Shown here: positions 36,298 through 48,593 of the stretch, in pieces
Layout of the letters: each line of letters begins with the position of its first letter
How positions within the stretch are numbered: position 1 is the first letter of the stretch
DNA from: Paragyromitra xinjiangensis
Lineage: Eukaryota > Ascomycota > Pezizomycetes > Pezizales > Discinaceae
Direction of reading: 5' to 3'
Length of the DNA stretch: 64,000 bases
NCBI GenBank assembly: GCA_038503065.1
Contig: JBCAMK010000001.1
Span: forward strand, 2,542,001 to 2,606,000
Translations under genes and position numbers: made by a program
The notes under the pieces: generated by a model
The model's input: only the letters and a program-made list of their open reading frames with translations
What the model was told of the DNA's origin: nothing
Database searches by the model: none

Positions 36298-36866
36298 ATT
36301 TATCGTGCTGGTGATGGCGGGTGTGGCAAGATTCAGCTGGACTGGAGTATAGGGTGGTGTTTTTGGTTTATTTGATCGGTGCTTGTGCTTGAAATTCTTC
36401 TGTAATATTTTTATTCTTTTATATGATTTCCTCGGTTTTCTAGCGTAACTAGTATAGAAAATAGTTCAAAGAGCTATTAGGTCCCCTGGATTATATGTAT
36501 CTCAGAAGACTAAATTGTTTTCGGGCTCTATTCACAAAGAAAAAAATGCATCGAATCCGAACACGCTAAGAACTTCCTCGAAAATTCCTCTCTATTTGGC
36601 ATAAGATCACATATATATCCAGCACCAGACATATGGGATAAAGTTCCATGGGTCATAGATCTGAAAGTACGGCGAGACACTCTAGCGACCACCAACTCCA
36701 CGTTAACAGGCCAGGTCGTTAGAGAGTTCCTGCTTCCCCTAGCCCTATTCACCAATATACACGCACAGCGGGCACATGTCTCCACTTATCAAAACCCACC
36801 CCTTCACACCTATCTCCCCAAAAATAACAGCACAAACCAACCCGATTTGAAAAAGGAAACAATTCA
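36298..36866. other. intergenic, nothing recognised
   Basis: 3' flank of the J-domain gene and the downstream side of the tRNA-Cys gene, including its T5 terminator on the minus strand. Confidence 0.5.
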
Positions 36867-36939
36867 AGCTCTGAGACCGATTTGAACGATCGACCCTGCG
36901 ATCTGCAATCGCATGCTCTAACCCCTGAGCTACCAGAGC
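36867..36939 (-). tRNA. tRNA-Cys(GCA)
   Basis: A full 73-nt cloverleaf on the minus strand. The acceptor stem has seven pairs (one G-U), the D stem is GCTC/GAGC, and the anticodon stem TGCGA/TCGCA encloses loop TTGCAGA with anticodon GCA. The T stem GATCG/CGGTC has loop TTCAAAT. The discriminator base is U, as expected for cysteine. No intron. A TTTTT run follows within about 20 nt. Confidence 0.95.
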
Positions 36940-37604
36940 AGATGCTTGCACAAATAGCTTCAAGCATTGAAGAACTCCACTCTTCTATCTTGATAGTAGC
37001 ATTTCTTTACGCGCATCGAACATGCTGATGCTATGATGCTAGTACGCCTATAGATCCAAAGCTGAGACACTATCGCTCTAAATTAGGTTGGAGTCGGCGA
37101 GCCACAAAGCATCACTCGAGCGCAGTTGGCCGCACGTCTCGAGATACCATAAACCCAAACCAGAAACCAGAGAACACAACTGCACCGGGCTTTGATTAAC
37201 CATATACATAAAAATATTTTTCATCCACATCTCTGGGACAAATGAAACCTGTAACAGCCTACTTCTACATCTGTCCCATCCGCTAATCCTCAAAGTTGTG
37301 GTTCTAACCCACATACGAATGCTAACCAAACTCATAACCAAGGATAGCCCGGTCCTTCTTTAAACTGCCCATCAGGAATGTTCAAAGCCGGTATAAAATG
37401 TGTCGCTCGGATTAACAGAAACCCCACCCTTCCCATCCAGAATAACCAAAAAAAATCCCGATAAAACAAGAGAACACCATGTAACATCTATTCGATGAAA
37501 AAAAACCCCCTCCGTCCCGAAAATGTCATAACCGTAGAAAGGCCAACGAATCAAAATGGGTACCCAGTCGCTCCTACCCTGCTCGAACCGCAACCCCCCA
37601 TCTC
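36940..37604. other. intergenic, nothing recognised
   Basis: Holds the tRNA-Cys 5' flank and the 3' flank of the DUF3431 gene. Open frames here show no motifs. Confidence 0.4.
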
Positions 37605-38861
37605 TCATCCAGAGAACTCGCTCCCCAATTCTTTCTTTCTGAGTGCTTCATTTTTCCCCCTAATCCTCGCCTGTACCGCATCCGCTTCACACTGATCATC
37701 CAGCTCTCTAATCTCCGCGCGAACCCTATCCATCCCCTCTCTCCTCCAGTCATCATCTACGGCCGTATAGTCGTCCTCCGCTTTCTTCAATCTCTCCCGG
37801 AGATCGTTCGCTCTATCCCTACGTGCAACGTAGCTCTTGTAGTTTTCCTCGTTACCAAAACAATACCCATACCCATCGCAGTAACAAATATGTTCCTTCG
37901 GACAAGAAATCGCCTTCGTCTCCGAATTCAACGACCGTTTAGGACCAGGAAACACATATTGCCAAAGATACTCCCAGATCCTCCCCGAGACCTCATCCTC
38001 GAGTCCCGTATCAATAATCCACTGCCTCCATTTAATATACCGTTCCTTCGAGTGCGCTCTCACCGTCTCCTTCGTAACCGCAAACTGCGCACAGCAAGCA
38101 ACCGAGAGGATATCCGGGACGTCTTCATCGGGAAACAGCTCCTGGAAAGCTCTACGGAACATGACCTCCTCCTTCTTGTTGATGTCCACCTCTGTGGAAT
38201 TGGTCATGATCCATGCTGGACAGCCGGGCTGCCAGTGGCAGCGGAGATTCATGTACCCGTGTTTGACGACGCGACGGTAGTTCATTTCGAGGAGCATGAC
38301 GGGGGTTGAGGCGAGTTGGAGGTCGTTGTTGTGCCAGGTTGCGGAGTGCGCGTGGACGAACATTATTATGTCAGGGAGGGCGTGGTAGTGTTCGATTATG
38401 TATGTGAGGTAAACCATTGCTTCGTGGCCCTGGTGGTAGTTAGTATTGGTCTTAGATAGGGTTTGGGGGGGAGTTACTTTGTTCATTGGGGTTGTGAGGG
38501 CGCCTGCGGGGGGGTTTGATAGGTCTGCGTCAACGAGGTAGGTTTTTGGGGTGATATTTAGCTCCGGAGGGAGGTAGGTAAGCCAGGATACATCTTCGTC
38601 CTGCATCCGGGGGAGAACGAGATGTTTCTTGTAGTTGTCTAATTTAAACACCGAGATGCCATGGGGGATTTCTTCTCCGTACAGATCCGCCCCTATGCCA
38701 TTGTAAGAGCTTCCCCCACTGCTTGGTGCAGGAGCTACAACTGTTATAGACGGTGATTGGAATCGAGATGAGAGGGTGTAGACGATCAACCCCGTTAATA
38801 GACAGCTCACGATGAGCGCTCGGGTTTGAGAAAGCGTCCCCATGTTGATCGTCATTGTCAT
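37605..38861 (-). CDS. DUF3431-family type II membrane protein
   Basis: The frame is open for 418 codons but hides a 48-nt in-frame intron (38477-38430) with GTAACT donor, a perfect TACTAAC branch site and CACCAG acceptor. Splicing joins MNK to GHEAMVYLTYI, as in family members I recall, giving 402 aa. Residues about 12-32 form an uncleaved membrane anchor (ALIVSCLLTGLIVYTL), so the rest is probably luminal or extracellular. The DUF3431 body includes YLTYIIEHYHALPDIIMFVH, HNNDL, the RCHWQPGCP segment and FAVTKETVRAHSKERY. The family resembles glycosyltransferase-like proteins, but activity is not established. A charged helical tail (ERLKKAEDDY onward) ends the protein. Cys-rich ISCPKEHICYCDGYGYCFG precedes it. 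The ATG at 38861 has two further in-frame ATGs just downstream. Confidence 0.85.
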   Translation of the reverse strand: MTMTINMGTLSQTRALIVSCLLTGLIVYTLSSRFQSPSITVVAPAPSSGGSSYNGIGADLYGEEIPHGISVFKLDNYKKHLVLPRMQDEDVSWLTYLPPELNITPKTYLVDADLSNPPAGALTTPMNKVTPPQTLSKTNTNYHQGHEAMVYLTYIIEHYHALPDIIMFVHAHSATWHNNDLQLASTPVMLLEMNYRRVVKHGYMNLRCHWQPGCPAWIMTNSTEVDINKKEEVMFRRAFQELFPDEDVPDILSVACCAQFAVTKETVRAHSKERYIKWRQWIIDTGLEDEVSGRIWEYLWQYVFPGPKRSLNSETKAISCPKEHICYCDGYGYCFGNEENYKSYVARRDRANDLRERLKKAEDDYTAVDDDWRREGMDRVRAEIRELDDQCEADAVQARIRGKNEALRKKELGSEFSG

Positions 38862-41686
38862 TGAGACTAGGGCCTAAAAATCTACAGGACTGTAGATTCC
38901 CTTCTCCTGGGATTCCGTTTTCTGCGGTTTAATGATTGACGGCGCACGCCAAAAGATCAACCCGTGAACCTGGTCTCGTTTTTAAACCGTCAAGGGAATG
39001 ACCGTCCCTAGCACCCGTTTTTTTTTTTCAACCCCCCTCTGTCTTGTCCCGTTTCTACGGAAAAATCAGACCGCTCCGAGACTCCGTCGGTTGTAGTCGC
39101 CGAAAGACTGTTGAGCCTGATGGTGGTGTATTTACCAAGCGGGTGGAACGCGATGGACCCCTTCCCGATGTATATTGCGATATTGCGGGGGAGCGCCGAG
39201 ATAACGACAGGACTGCGAGATAAAGCGAGCGATGGGAGAACGAGAGGGATGGAAGATAATCAGGCTATCTGGCAAAGAGCTGGGTTTTGTGGTAGGAGGG
39301 TTTTGTTCACCGGGGTCAGATCTAGAACAGTACTGGTGAAAAAGGGGAAACTCAGCCATCCCGACTGCCGTTAGGAGAACTCCATCGAACGTGTTGAATC
39401 CCTGTGGTCAAGAGTTGCGTGTCTATGATCTTCCTGACAAGTGAGAAAGTTCACTTCCACCCTGTCGAGCGGGTTATAAATAGAAATGGTGATCGGGATC
39501 GCTGGTTGGAGTATTCTGGAGCCGCGGCCGTTAACTGTTTTCCATCGAGAGAAAAACAAGCAGTTCTAACATTTCTCTATCAACTCTACATAAACTGAAG
39601 ATGTGAAATCCATCTCAAAGCCCACAGAAGTGACAAAACCCAACGGATCTCCACCTAACCTTCCCGGCTTGGCGACGGATGTCGCTTCCCGGCATCGCGC
39701 TGAGTAAGATTCAACCTCGGCCATATGCGTGTTAATTTAGGACTGTGGGGAATCCGTCCCGAAATAGAGACACCAGTGATGGAAATATTTATCGAATACG
39801 GGACGGGATGGGATGAAAGAAAGCGTAAATTGATACGAACAGCTGATTTACAGCTGTTGGGTTAGTGAATCCCCTATATGTAGGTATGTTACTATGTAAT
39901 GTATTTAGAGTGTGCAGGTTGATCCTTCTCCCCGGTTGAAGTGTGTCACTAATGTGTATAGGGCTGTGCGACATGGAAACTTTGTGTAACCTCGGAATAA
40001 AAGTGTGATGGATAGGCTCGGATTTCCAGGTCTTGAGATTTTGGGAAGGAGTAGGCTAAGAGTCTGTCCAGTTGTGAGGACTTAGTAGTGAAGGAATTCT
40101 TTTAAAATCGTGTAGAGCACGTCAAAGACCACTCGAAATACGCAGCACCAAGTATCTCTTCGGAGGATGCACGGCTCTACGGAGCTCCCGTTAAGGATCA
40201 TCATAAGGAGCCGAGGCCTGGACCCCCCACCATTAACTCAGTACTGATAGGTGTTTACTTTGGATCCGCGGGTATGGGAGCTGGAGAACATAGGTCAGAT
40301 CTCACCACGATACCCCACGAAGATTTGTCAGATAACAAGCACAAGTGCACAAACACCATGCCACTAGCGAAGAAAACTATAATCCAACGAAAGACTGCCA
40401 CAATCCGCCAACTTATTAATAGCGTTATCTGCTTTTTCCCTTCCTTTCTACCCATCATTAGATCTCACTCAGATCCCCACTATGGACGACTGATACATGA
40501 TCAAGGACTACCAAACCCTGACCTAAATGTCGCAATCCTACCCCAGATACTCCTCTTCCTTCCTACCGGAATAGGAAATCTAGACGTTGAAATTACCATT
40601 ATTGGCAAAGCGCCATTCACCCAAATCAGCTGTTAATCTCCAGCTTAAGGCCAGTTTCCCACTACCACCTTACCCCAGTCCCTCACTTCGGGAGATAATT
40701 AAGCGATATCCATCCCAGGAAAGAAAACACATATTAACTCTTCGCTAACCACGCTACACGCTTAATCCAAGTACCGATTCCTGTGTTACCGTCTTATCCT
40801 AATATAGGCAGGTACGTATATTACCGGTAAAATCGCCACAGTTAGTGGTGGTGTGGTGGGCTCGTTTGAGTGGCTGTATGGGAGTCTATCCGGTTGGGTT
40901 GCTTGAGATATCTGTTCTTTTGGGGGGGCTATCCGGTGGGTGAGGGGTGAGGAGGTTTTAACGTTCGGTTGTAGGTGTTGATAGGTGATATATCCTTTGA
41001 GGAGCTTTACAAGTATGTGGGAATAGATTGGTCCTGTTGGAAGCTGTGGGTCGGGGCTGTAGGGTAGCTGGTGACAGGAATAGTAGTGATATACATTTGC
41101 TTAGTTGAACCGAAACCGAACTCTAAAGAGGGTGAAATAAGATTTAGATCTGAGGTTATCGCTGGTACAAACAGTGGACCGGGTATTTGGGAGTGGAGTA
41201 TTAGATCATCTATTATCACTCGATGACCGCCTAAATTCTTTGTTGTAAAAGCTCGATTGATTGATTGCTTGAGCAGACAGGCTGCCCCCTGCTCTCTATA
41301 TACCATGATCTCGTACCCACAAAGGTCCACGTACTATTCCCATCCCCGAGGCTCCGCCGAGCGCTCTACCGAGCCTCTCCCTGAGCTCCACTCCGAGACC
41401 TCCGACCGAGCCACGGAGCCCGTACCTATCAGGAACCAATACCCAACATTCTTGTATCGGACTTGGTTAATTAATTGATTGGTAATTCATAAACACATCC
41501 GTTATGGTGGCACACAGTAGCAAATCTACGTTAGACGTGATTGCTTGTCCAATCAATCCATCGAGTACTGAGATTCCCGGGCCGGTCGCACACCCGGACC
41601 AACCACTCACTCTCTTGGCTAAAGTCCCATTAGAACACAGGAGTTTAATAGGTACCTGAACTAGTGAGATTTACTTTAATCTACTA
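38862..41686. other. intergenic, nothing recognised
   Basis: Upstream region of the DUF3431 gene and further unassigned DNA. Open frames up to 120 codons show no recognisable motif. Confidence 0.4.
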
Positions 41687-41908
41687 CTGGTGGTACAATC
41701 GGTTGTCCAATATAACAGGGATTTGAGCCAATAAAGATATGGGGCGAATATGGTGAGGAGCATTGATAGTTGAAAACTCCCTTAAATGGCTTGATCAACG
41801 TATACGTAGTGGCGGTGCTATAATCACTGTCTTGAGACTTGTTCACCCAATAGGACGTTCCCCTTCGTTAGAAACCCTGCAATGTTGGATAGCCGGTTGC
41901 ATCACGGG
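41687..41908. mobile_element. MITE family C, copy 2, TA-flanked
   Basis: A 222-bp relative of 23050-23269, in the same orientation, flanked by TA at 41685-41686 and 41909-41910. Shared internal blocks include GATATGGGGCGAATATGGTG and ATGGCTTGATCAACG. The ends are more diverged from each other than in copy 1. Confidence 0.8.
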
Positions 41909-42914
41909 TATTCTAATTGAAAAGCTAGTACATATTGTCAACCTAGAGTTCTACAGCCCGTGGTAATGCATTAATTGATGCCTCGCTCATACAGGAGAAG
42001 TTGGTAAAGGCACAAAATGATGCATTACTAGGGGTGTTTGGTGGTAAAGCATCTGTTGATTTATTTACTAATGCTTTTGCTTGATGCTTTTTACCGCATA
42101 CACCTTTCCTGATGCCTTTCCTGATGCCTTTGCCTGATGCCTTCCCACATACACATTTACCGATGCTTTTTTCCGATGTCTTTCCCATATACACCTTTCC
42201 ATAATTCCTTTCCCAACAACTTTTGAGTTAAAATAATCGGTTGGGATGCCCTATTTTGAGTTCAAGCCGTAGAGGCCCATAGTGTAAGTGCTAAGCATCA
42301 CCCTACGTCTATTAAAGGCTCACATGTAGGGGTAGCAGCCATCATGGGTTCAACCCCTAGGTGAGCCTTCTTTTTAGATTAATTCTTATCCGATCTCGGG
42401 CTGATCCCTGTTATGGAAAGGCATCAGTAAAGGTATTATTTTGTGGTATATGGTGGTGGTATCGGTGGATAAAGGCACAGAAAAAGCATCCTTTTTCCCT
42501 AACTACATGCACATTAACCAATGCCTTTGCTGATGTCTTATCTGATACTTTAATGCCTAAAGTGATGTATTTGCTCGAGGTGTAGAGAAGTATGTTCACC
42601 TGACGTCATTATCCAATAAATAGGGAATTATCGTGAGACATTAATTGAGACATCTAGTGAGACAGCAGATAATTTTTAAAATCTCTTCCCAAAATGTATA
42701 GTTGCTAAGAAGTGAGTAGCTGGCCCGAGTGCGCTACTAGCTCGGGAATCTCTGTGCATTCGACTCTATGTTGAAGTTTTATTTTCTTAATCCTTGTTTG
42801 CTCCTCCAGCCACACTCAACTAACTTGACTATACTTAACCACCTAGCGTCTCCGTAACGCTACGTATACGGTGACGAGCTGTTCTGTTCGTTACAGTGTA
42901 TTCGAGAATGTGTA
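41909..42914. repeat. imperfect GATGCCTTT-type short repeats
   Basis: Between about 42050 and 42200, and again near 42410-42550, imperfect tandem and inverted copies of CCTGATGCCTTT-like words recur. A minus-strand frame through the first cluster would encode GKGIRKG repeats, but this looks like a by-product of the repeat. No gene was supported. Confidence 0.5.
42312..42370. other. hairpin with B-box-like word and T run
   Basis: AAGGCTCAC...TAGGGG pairs with CCCCTA...GGTGAGCCTT. The loop holds GGGTTCAACCC, close to a Pol III B box, and a T5 run follows (42370-42374). It is too short for a tRNA and lacks an anticodon arm, so a tRNA-derived remnant or a chance hairpin is possible. Confidence 0.4.
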
Positions 42915-43179
42915 ATACCGCGAATGCCTCCACAGTCACCGAGACGGGACATTCACTAATATTCTTGGCAGAAAAACTATTGGATAGCGATATCATGATC
43001 TACCTGCGTTTTATAAAGTCAAGCATCTTGATATGTCATTACATCGTCATATAACAATCCCATGGCATCCATCTAAGACACTTAGCTCTACTATACACCA
43101 ATCAAATCCAACACAAAATAGCTGCCAAGAGGATCGGTGAGTATCCCGTCTCGGTGACTGTGGAGGCATTCGCGGTATT
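42915..43179. mobile_element. MITE family D, TA-flanked
   Basis: A 265-bp element with inverted ends of about 37 bp containing ATACCGCGAATGCCTCCACA and CAGTCACCGAGACGGGA. TA flanks at 42913-42914 and 43180-43181. Non-coding interior. No second copy seen in the window. Confidence 0.85.
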
Positions 43180-44802
43180 TAGGTTCACATCTTCAAAAGT
43201 ATATTTTACTTCTAGCTGCCTAGTGACAAGAGAAGTTTTCCTGAAGGATATGTGGATATAGGTGTTCTTCCATTCCATGAAAGCTCATTACGGGAACGCT
43301 CCCGGGATCCCTCAATCGTGATCATGCATGCATTCCGCATTAGTGGCGTTGGATTATGGCTAACACATCTGGGAAACTCCGATCAAGGTTTAGTTCTTCT
43401 AATATTGGTCTTTATTATGAAAGGTTCTATCTAGCCTGAACTCTTGCGTGAGCTTAGGGGGTTTTAATCATGAGAGATCACCCGACCCTCGGTACCGCAT
43501 GTTGGAAATAGGCTTCTTAACCGGGTATCAATGCTAGACCCTAGGTTGAAGGGTTTCCATGTGCTATAGTCGACTCACCCTATTACGATATGGAAATGTC
43601 CCGAGCACAAAAACGAGTGATTTTCCATGATTCTGAAATGACCCAATTGGGGGACTATTTATGAATAGAGTGCTTGATTCCACCCCACCAGGGGCTGCTA
43701 TTAAGTCGAAACCCCCCCTAACACTGAGTTTTGTATAAGGATACTCATACAGAAAAACCTAAAGCTAAGGATATCATAAGATATCGCTATTTTACATGCG
43801 AAAAGGCTACAGATCGGACCTCATATCCTTACAAGCTAGATATCGTTATATCCCGAGCCCCCATAGGGCAAGTCGACTATAGTATGCGTGCTCTGTCTAC
43901 AAATTCGAGCCTACGCCACATTCGGGGGTTAATCAATCGAGTCTCAATCTCTATATTTAATAGCAAACAAATTAAGCTCCCCTCCTCGCCTACTAGTACC
44001 GTATTCAGTGAACAAGAATTTATCCTTGTTTTAAACGAGTCAAATACCATAGCTAGTTAACCGGTTGTGAAGGATATATTCTAAGTACTTTTGACGATGA
44101 TTTGTTTGACATCAGCTGGGGGTACATATCAGTGTAAGAGGAACGAAAGGGAGAAGATGGAACACGTCGCAGGTAGAGATCTCAGATAAGATTAGAATAA
44201 CTACTCACATATGCATGAAATCTTGGTTTCCTTCTATTCCGGATTACTGGTATGATGAGTCTTGGAACCAGAGGGCTGAGCCTTGCTCAATTCGGCAGTT
44301 TCGATGCCTCATACTTGGGGTGAGATTGAATCCCCGAAATACACGACAAAGAGAAACAACACTTTATGACACGACAGCCAACGCACAGAAGCAATAATTC
44401 AACCGTAGGACTACAGCTGCAGTAACAATAGTAGGGGACAAGGCACTAAAGAATAGTGGTGTGTTATACTTTACATAATTTCCCCCACTTTGGCATAAAA
44501 CCTTAGAAGTGAGTTATGTTGCAAGGCACGTACCACGGTTGCTATGCATGCCATGCATTTCTGCGTTCGTGTGGTAGCAGTTTTTGATCTACACCGCGGC
44601 CGGCAGCGCTTTACGACTTGGTTGGCCAAATCACACCCCTGTTTTCAGGTACCTAAGGTAGGGCATAAGTATAATACGGGCATCAGTGAAACAACTGGAA
44701 GAGTTTGTGATTACCTAGGCTAGTATTCTGACCCACATGAACCCAAGTGTGTTGATGCCGAGGGCCATCGTGCAGCTCCTGCGCCTGCCTTGTGCAGCAC
44801 TA
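43180..44802. other. intergenic, nothing recognised
   Basis: No supportable gene. Open frames of 60-110 codons lack motifs or splice structure. Confidence 0.4.
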
Positions 44803-45270
44803 CCGTCACTCCCGGCCTGATGGTGTACTTGGTCAGTTGGCGGACCTAATACCTACGCAAATTTAGATAGAGCTACTCCAATAAAGTCTATAAAGTGATA
44901 ATTACGGATACCAGAGTCAATATCAGGCTAATTAGGGTATAAGCATCTAAAAATTACAAATAAGGAATTCCCCCTTTGCTACTGTAGTAACTCGAGAGAG
45001 GGAACCCCACGCTAAGACGTTGGAATTGCTTCTACAGGCAAGGCGTCAATTAAAAGGGTCAAATTAAAGCACAGCGGGGATTTCTCACCGCCTTACCTAC
45101 AGAGGCAATTCCAACGCCTTGGCGCGAGGTTCCCTCTCTCGAGTTACCACGGTACAGTGGGTTCCCTGTTGGGTGTAGCCATGGGTTTTTGCACCAACCG
45201 AATCTTCTCGTCAGTTGGGAGGTAGCCCGTGTCCGCCAACTGACCAGGCGTGCCATTAGGTCGGTAGCTG
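44803..45270. mobile_element. MITE family B, copy 2 (interrupted)
   Basis: Its ends share CCCGGCCTGATGG and TGGTCAGTTGGCGGAC with 22570-22850 and are flanked by TA (44801-44802 and 45271-45272). Internal sequence next to each end also matches copy 1. The extra length comes from a second inverted-repeat element inside it. Confidence 0.8.
44981..45157. mobile_element. MITE family F nested in family B copy
   Basis: Inverted arms of roughly 65 bp share GTAACTCGAGAGAGGGAACC and GTTGGAATTGC. The boundaries are approximate because the ends contain small indels. Its absence from family B copy 1 shows it as a later insertion. Confidence 0.7.
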
Positions 45271-45375
45271 TACACAGTTGCTGGGCTCGCTTATCGATAC
45301 ATTCTCGCTTTCTTGGCGTCATTCGACTAGAATGTGTAGAGTGGTTATGGTATATGTTACAGTCGCTCCTGGGCT

Positions 45376-45521
45376 ATGGGGTCACGATGAAACTGGGGCT
45401 TTGACAAAAGTAACCTGCAAAGCTGCATGTAGGGTAACGAGGAATGGGGCTTGGAACTAGAAATCTCTAGGTTGTAACCTTCGTTCGTTAAAGCACCAGT
45501 TTCGTCGTGACCCCAGGTGTA
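45376..45521. mobile_element. small inverted-repeat element (family E)
   Basis: About 145 bp with inverted ends sharing TGGGGTCACGA and GAAACTGG. The left arm follows TA and the right arm is near TA. Non-coding; single copy in the window. Confidence 0.65.
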
Positions 45522-46440
45522 ATAGCTCACTCTCTTGGGTTTGGCTCTTATGTACTAAATACTTAGATGATTTGGCCCCTAAGGCACTAAATCCTAAGAG
45601 GAGCTCAAAAAGAAGCTATATTGTGTGATGATGATCCTGACTAAAAAGGAAAAACGAAACGAAATATAAACTCTACTGCCAAGCCACTAAACATCAATCT
45701 CCTCACGTGACACCAGGAGCCACTGTATTGATCTATCTAAGGTTGAAGAATTCAAACCATATCTTGAGTGTTCTGCAGGGAAGCGCCAGAATTGGCTAGA
45801 AGGCTGCAGCTGCAACTGAAGGGAGCTGAAGGAATAGCCTACGCAAACCAAAACTTGCTGGAGAAAAGTTCTGATAAAAGATGTGAGCCGCAACCTAAAT
45901 GTATGACGCCAGCTAGTTTCACAAACAGGGGAAGGATGAGGGGTTACTGTGGGAAGGCTACCACTGGAAAGGAACAGGAGCGGGAGTGGGAGGCCTGGAT
46001 AAGAACTGACGTGTGCATGGTGCTAAAGGTTGGAATAAGGTGTGGCAGCGTCAGCCAGCTTCGAAAAAGTGCCAGGGTTTTGTCTGTGGAGAATCAGTTT
46101 GCTGTCCGAGATTGCTTGTGGGGACACATTTTATTCCAGCCTCTTAGTTAATGGTTTCTCTGTATCTTGGCGCGTTGGTAGTTTGTGTGGTAGTTCCTGG
46201 CTTGGTGTCGTGGGAAGTCGGGGTGAGCTGGCATTTGGGCGCGTATGGTGGCGGAATCGATAAACGTGTACCTCTTTTAGAACGATCTATTATAGCTAAA
46301 TAGGACGGGTTTTTAAGAAAAAGATCCTATATAGTGATTCACTATATGATAAACATAATGCCTATAGGGAGATTTTCAAAGTTGAAGTCAATAATTTCAT
46401 AGCGTAATTGGATTTTGAAAAGTTGAGTTTGGGTAGTGTG
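45522..46440. other. intergenic, nothing recognised
   Basis: A 127-codon plus-strand frame (45768-46151) has no recognisable motif; I do not call a gene. Confidence 0.35.
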
Positions 46441-46930
46441 TGGTAGAAGCACTTACAGATGAGTGAAAAAAGTGACAAAGCGATGGCTAAATCACGCTAA
46501 AATAAGCCAACTTCAACTAGATGGATTTCCTACTAAAAAAGATGATAACAACAAGATAATCTCTAAAGCACACTAACTGTTTTCGGGCCTTGCATCCATG
46601 AATTTCTTCCACCCCCTAGATTTTTTTATGCTAGAATAGAGGCCCTTAAACCACTGAGGTTGGGCTGAGGACTTGATTTTAGTGGGAAAAAGTGCAATGT
46701 AACAAGAATTAGGAAGTTCCACTCCACACAAAATTCCCATTTATGAGGATATAAACTGAATGGCTTGGTATTTCATGGAAGGCAAGTTCATAAGAAATAG
46801 ATTAGTTAGTGAGCTTATCAAATCTCTACAGTGAGGTTGACATAGAAAATTATGGTCATGAAATTGGCTATTTTTGGTGTGTTTTGGCCATCGTTTTGTC
46901 ACTTTTTTCACGCGTCTGTACAAAAAAAAG
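46441..46930. repeat. imperfect foldback, about 0.5 kb
   Basis: 46452-46515 and 46861-46920 are inverted relative to each other, sharing GTGAAAAAAGTGACAAA and CGATGGC. Weaker inverted similarity continues inward and outward. It is probably a decayed foldback or MITE; no target duplication could be fixed. Confidence 0.5.
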
Positions 46931-48476
46931 GGAGGTGCAATATTCTGAAACCTAAATCCACCCAGCTCAGGGGGTTTCCACTTTGTGAGACCCCTATGCC
47001 TAACTGGAATGCAATCTGAATCATCTGAGCCATAGTATGATGGCAATATCATGCCTAATCCTCCAAAATGCTTAGGTCCTGGTTGCATTAATATTATAGG
47101 TCACATAAGCACACGTTTATCGATTCCCGCACTATATATGAATTACTCTTGGAGGTATTCAAAACTCACAGTGTGATAACCGGATAAAAGGTAATAATTA
47201 GCATCGAAGTCTGCAAGCTAAGCGAAGAAGCACTACTAATTACTGGGGGCTTTTGTTGGTTACATAGATACATGTATCTAACTCAGTGCGCATGCGCGCA
47301 TGCATTGATCGATCGATTGATGCTTCGTACACGCATCCAGCCCTTAAGCTATGGCGGGTGCGTACTGTTATACCTATGGCTATAGGCGTGCAGTGGTCTC
47401 CCTGTCACCCTACCTACGTAGGGAGTTACCCTACCTTCCATTTGGTCACCTTCCTGTCTTCGTTGGACTCCTCTGTGGCTGCCTATTGACTTCCCAGCCT
47501 ATTCCCAGGCAGTTACCCTGCCTTCCCCGGTTACCCGGCCGTTACCCTGCCTTCAGCAGCGAGTAGATCGAGAAGGGGGGACACCCGCAAAATATCCGCG
47601 TCCCGGAGACTAAAAGTAACCCTTTGGTCGTCAACGGCGCCCTTCCCGCGGAACGCGACCCGGAGGGTATGTATGAGAGGTCTTCATAGGGCAACTTGGG
47701 GCGCCGAGTCACGTGGGCTATTCGGATTAGTCATCAGAGGTCTCCTGCCCGCGCTACGGGGCTCCAAACACCAGCTGTCGCAACAAAACGATATCGTGTA
47801 ACCACCTACTCGATCGGGCGAACGCAACCATCACAACCGTATCATCGCCACGGCGATCCGAAGATTACTGAACGAGGGGTAAGCGTCGGAAGTTGGAGAT
47901 ATCGGCTTCGCCGATAGGATGTCGGATAAATGGATAAGCGAGTTAGTTCAATTTGTAATAGTAGATAGTTTAGTCCGTCGACCCAAGCTACAAAGAACAT
48001 ACAGTAGTAAAGAGGACGGGATATAAATACTCTTGCATTGGACGTCAATTCTGAGTCGATCATCATCGAGGAAGAACGAGCCTTATCAATATTATTTTGT
48101 TACCAACATACTTTGTTCCGTGATAAATTCTCCATTGTATCGAGTTGTTTAGCATAGCTTTGTGCTTCAACACTCGTGTCCTTCCTATTGAGAAAGTTCT
48201 TTCAACGGAACAGCCCCGACCCTTATCTCGCTTAAACTATCGTTGCCTTTGTGCGGTTCATAAGAAGTTGTCAGGACGTGCGCTCGGGTATTGTGCTACG
48301 GATAGTAGCCGGTCGAGTTACAGAGTCTAGAGAGCTATCTAAAGCTTCGCTTAGAATTCAGTAGTGGTGCGAAGTACCGGTCTTACACGTACATGCATGT
48401 AGCCAGATTGGGTTTCTTGTCTCTTGAAAGGTGGCTCGCGTTCACTAATCGATTCTGTTATCAATCTGAGGACATC
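46931..48476. other. intergenic, degenerate short repeats
   Basis: Contains three imperfect GTTACCCTGCCTTCC-like words around 47420-47560. No gene was supported. Confidence 0.4.
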
Positions 48477-48593
48477 TACTGTAATATCTCAGTCATACCG
48501 AACGGGGCTGGGTGGTGGATGTTGGCAATTAGTCCAGGCCAGATTGATAGTGAAATATAAAGATCAGGGTTAGGGTTAGGCTCCTACAGCACG
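48477..48593. mobile_element. MITE family A, partial diverged end
   Basis: Starts TACTGTAATATCTCAGTCATACCGAACG-like sequence, matching one end of the element at 353-542, including the following GTGGTGG. A short GGGTTAGGGTTAGG also echoes copy 1. The other end was not found on the far side of the adjacent retrotransposon. Confidence 0.6.

Noticed and set aside
45768..46151. 127-codon plus-strand frame
   Set aside because: No recognisable motif, no splice structure and no supporting context.
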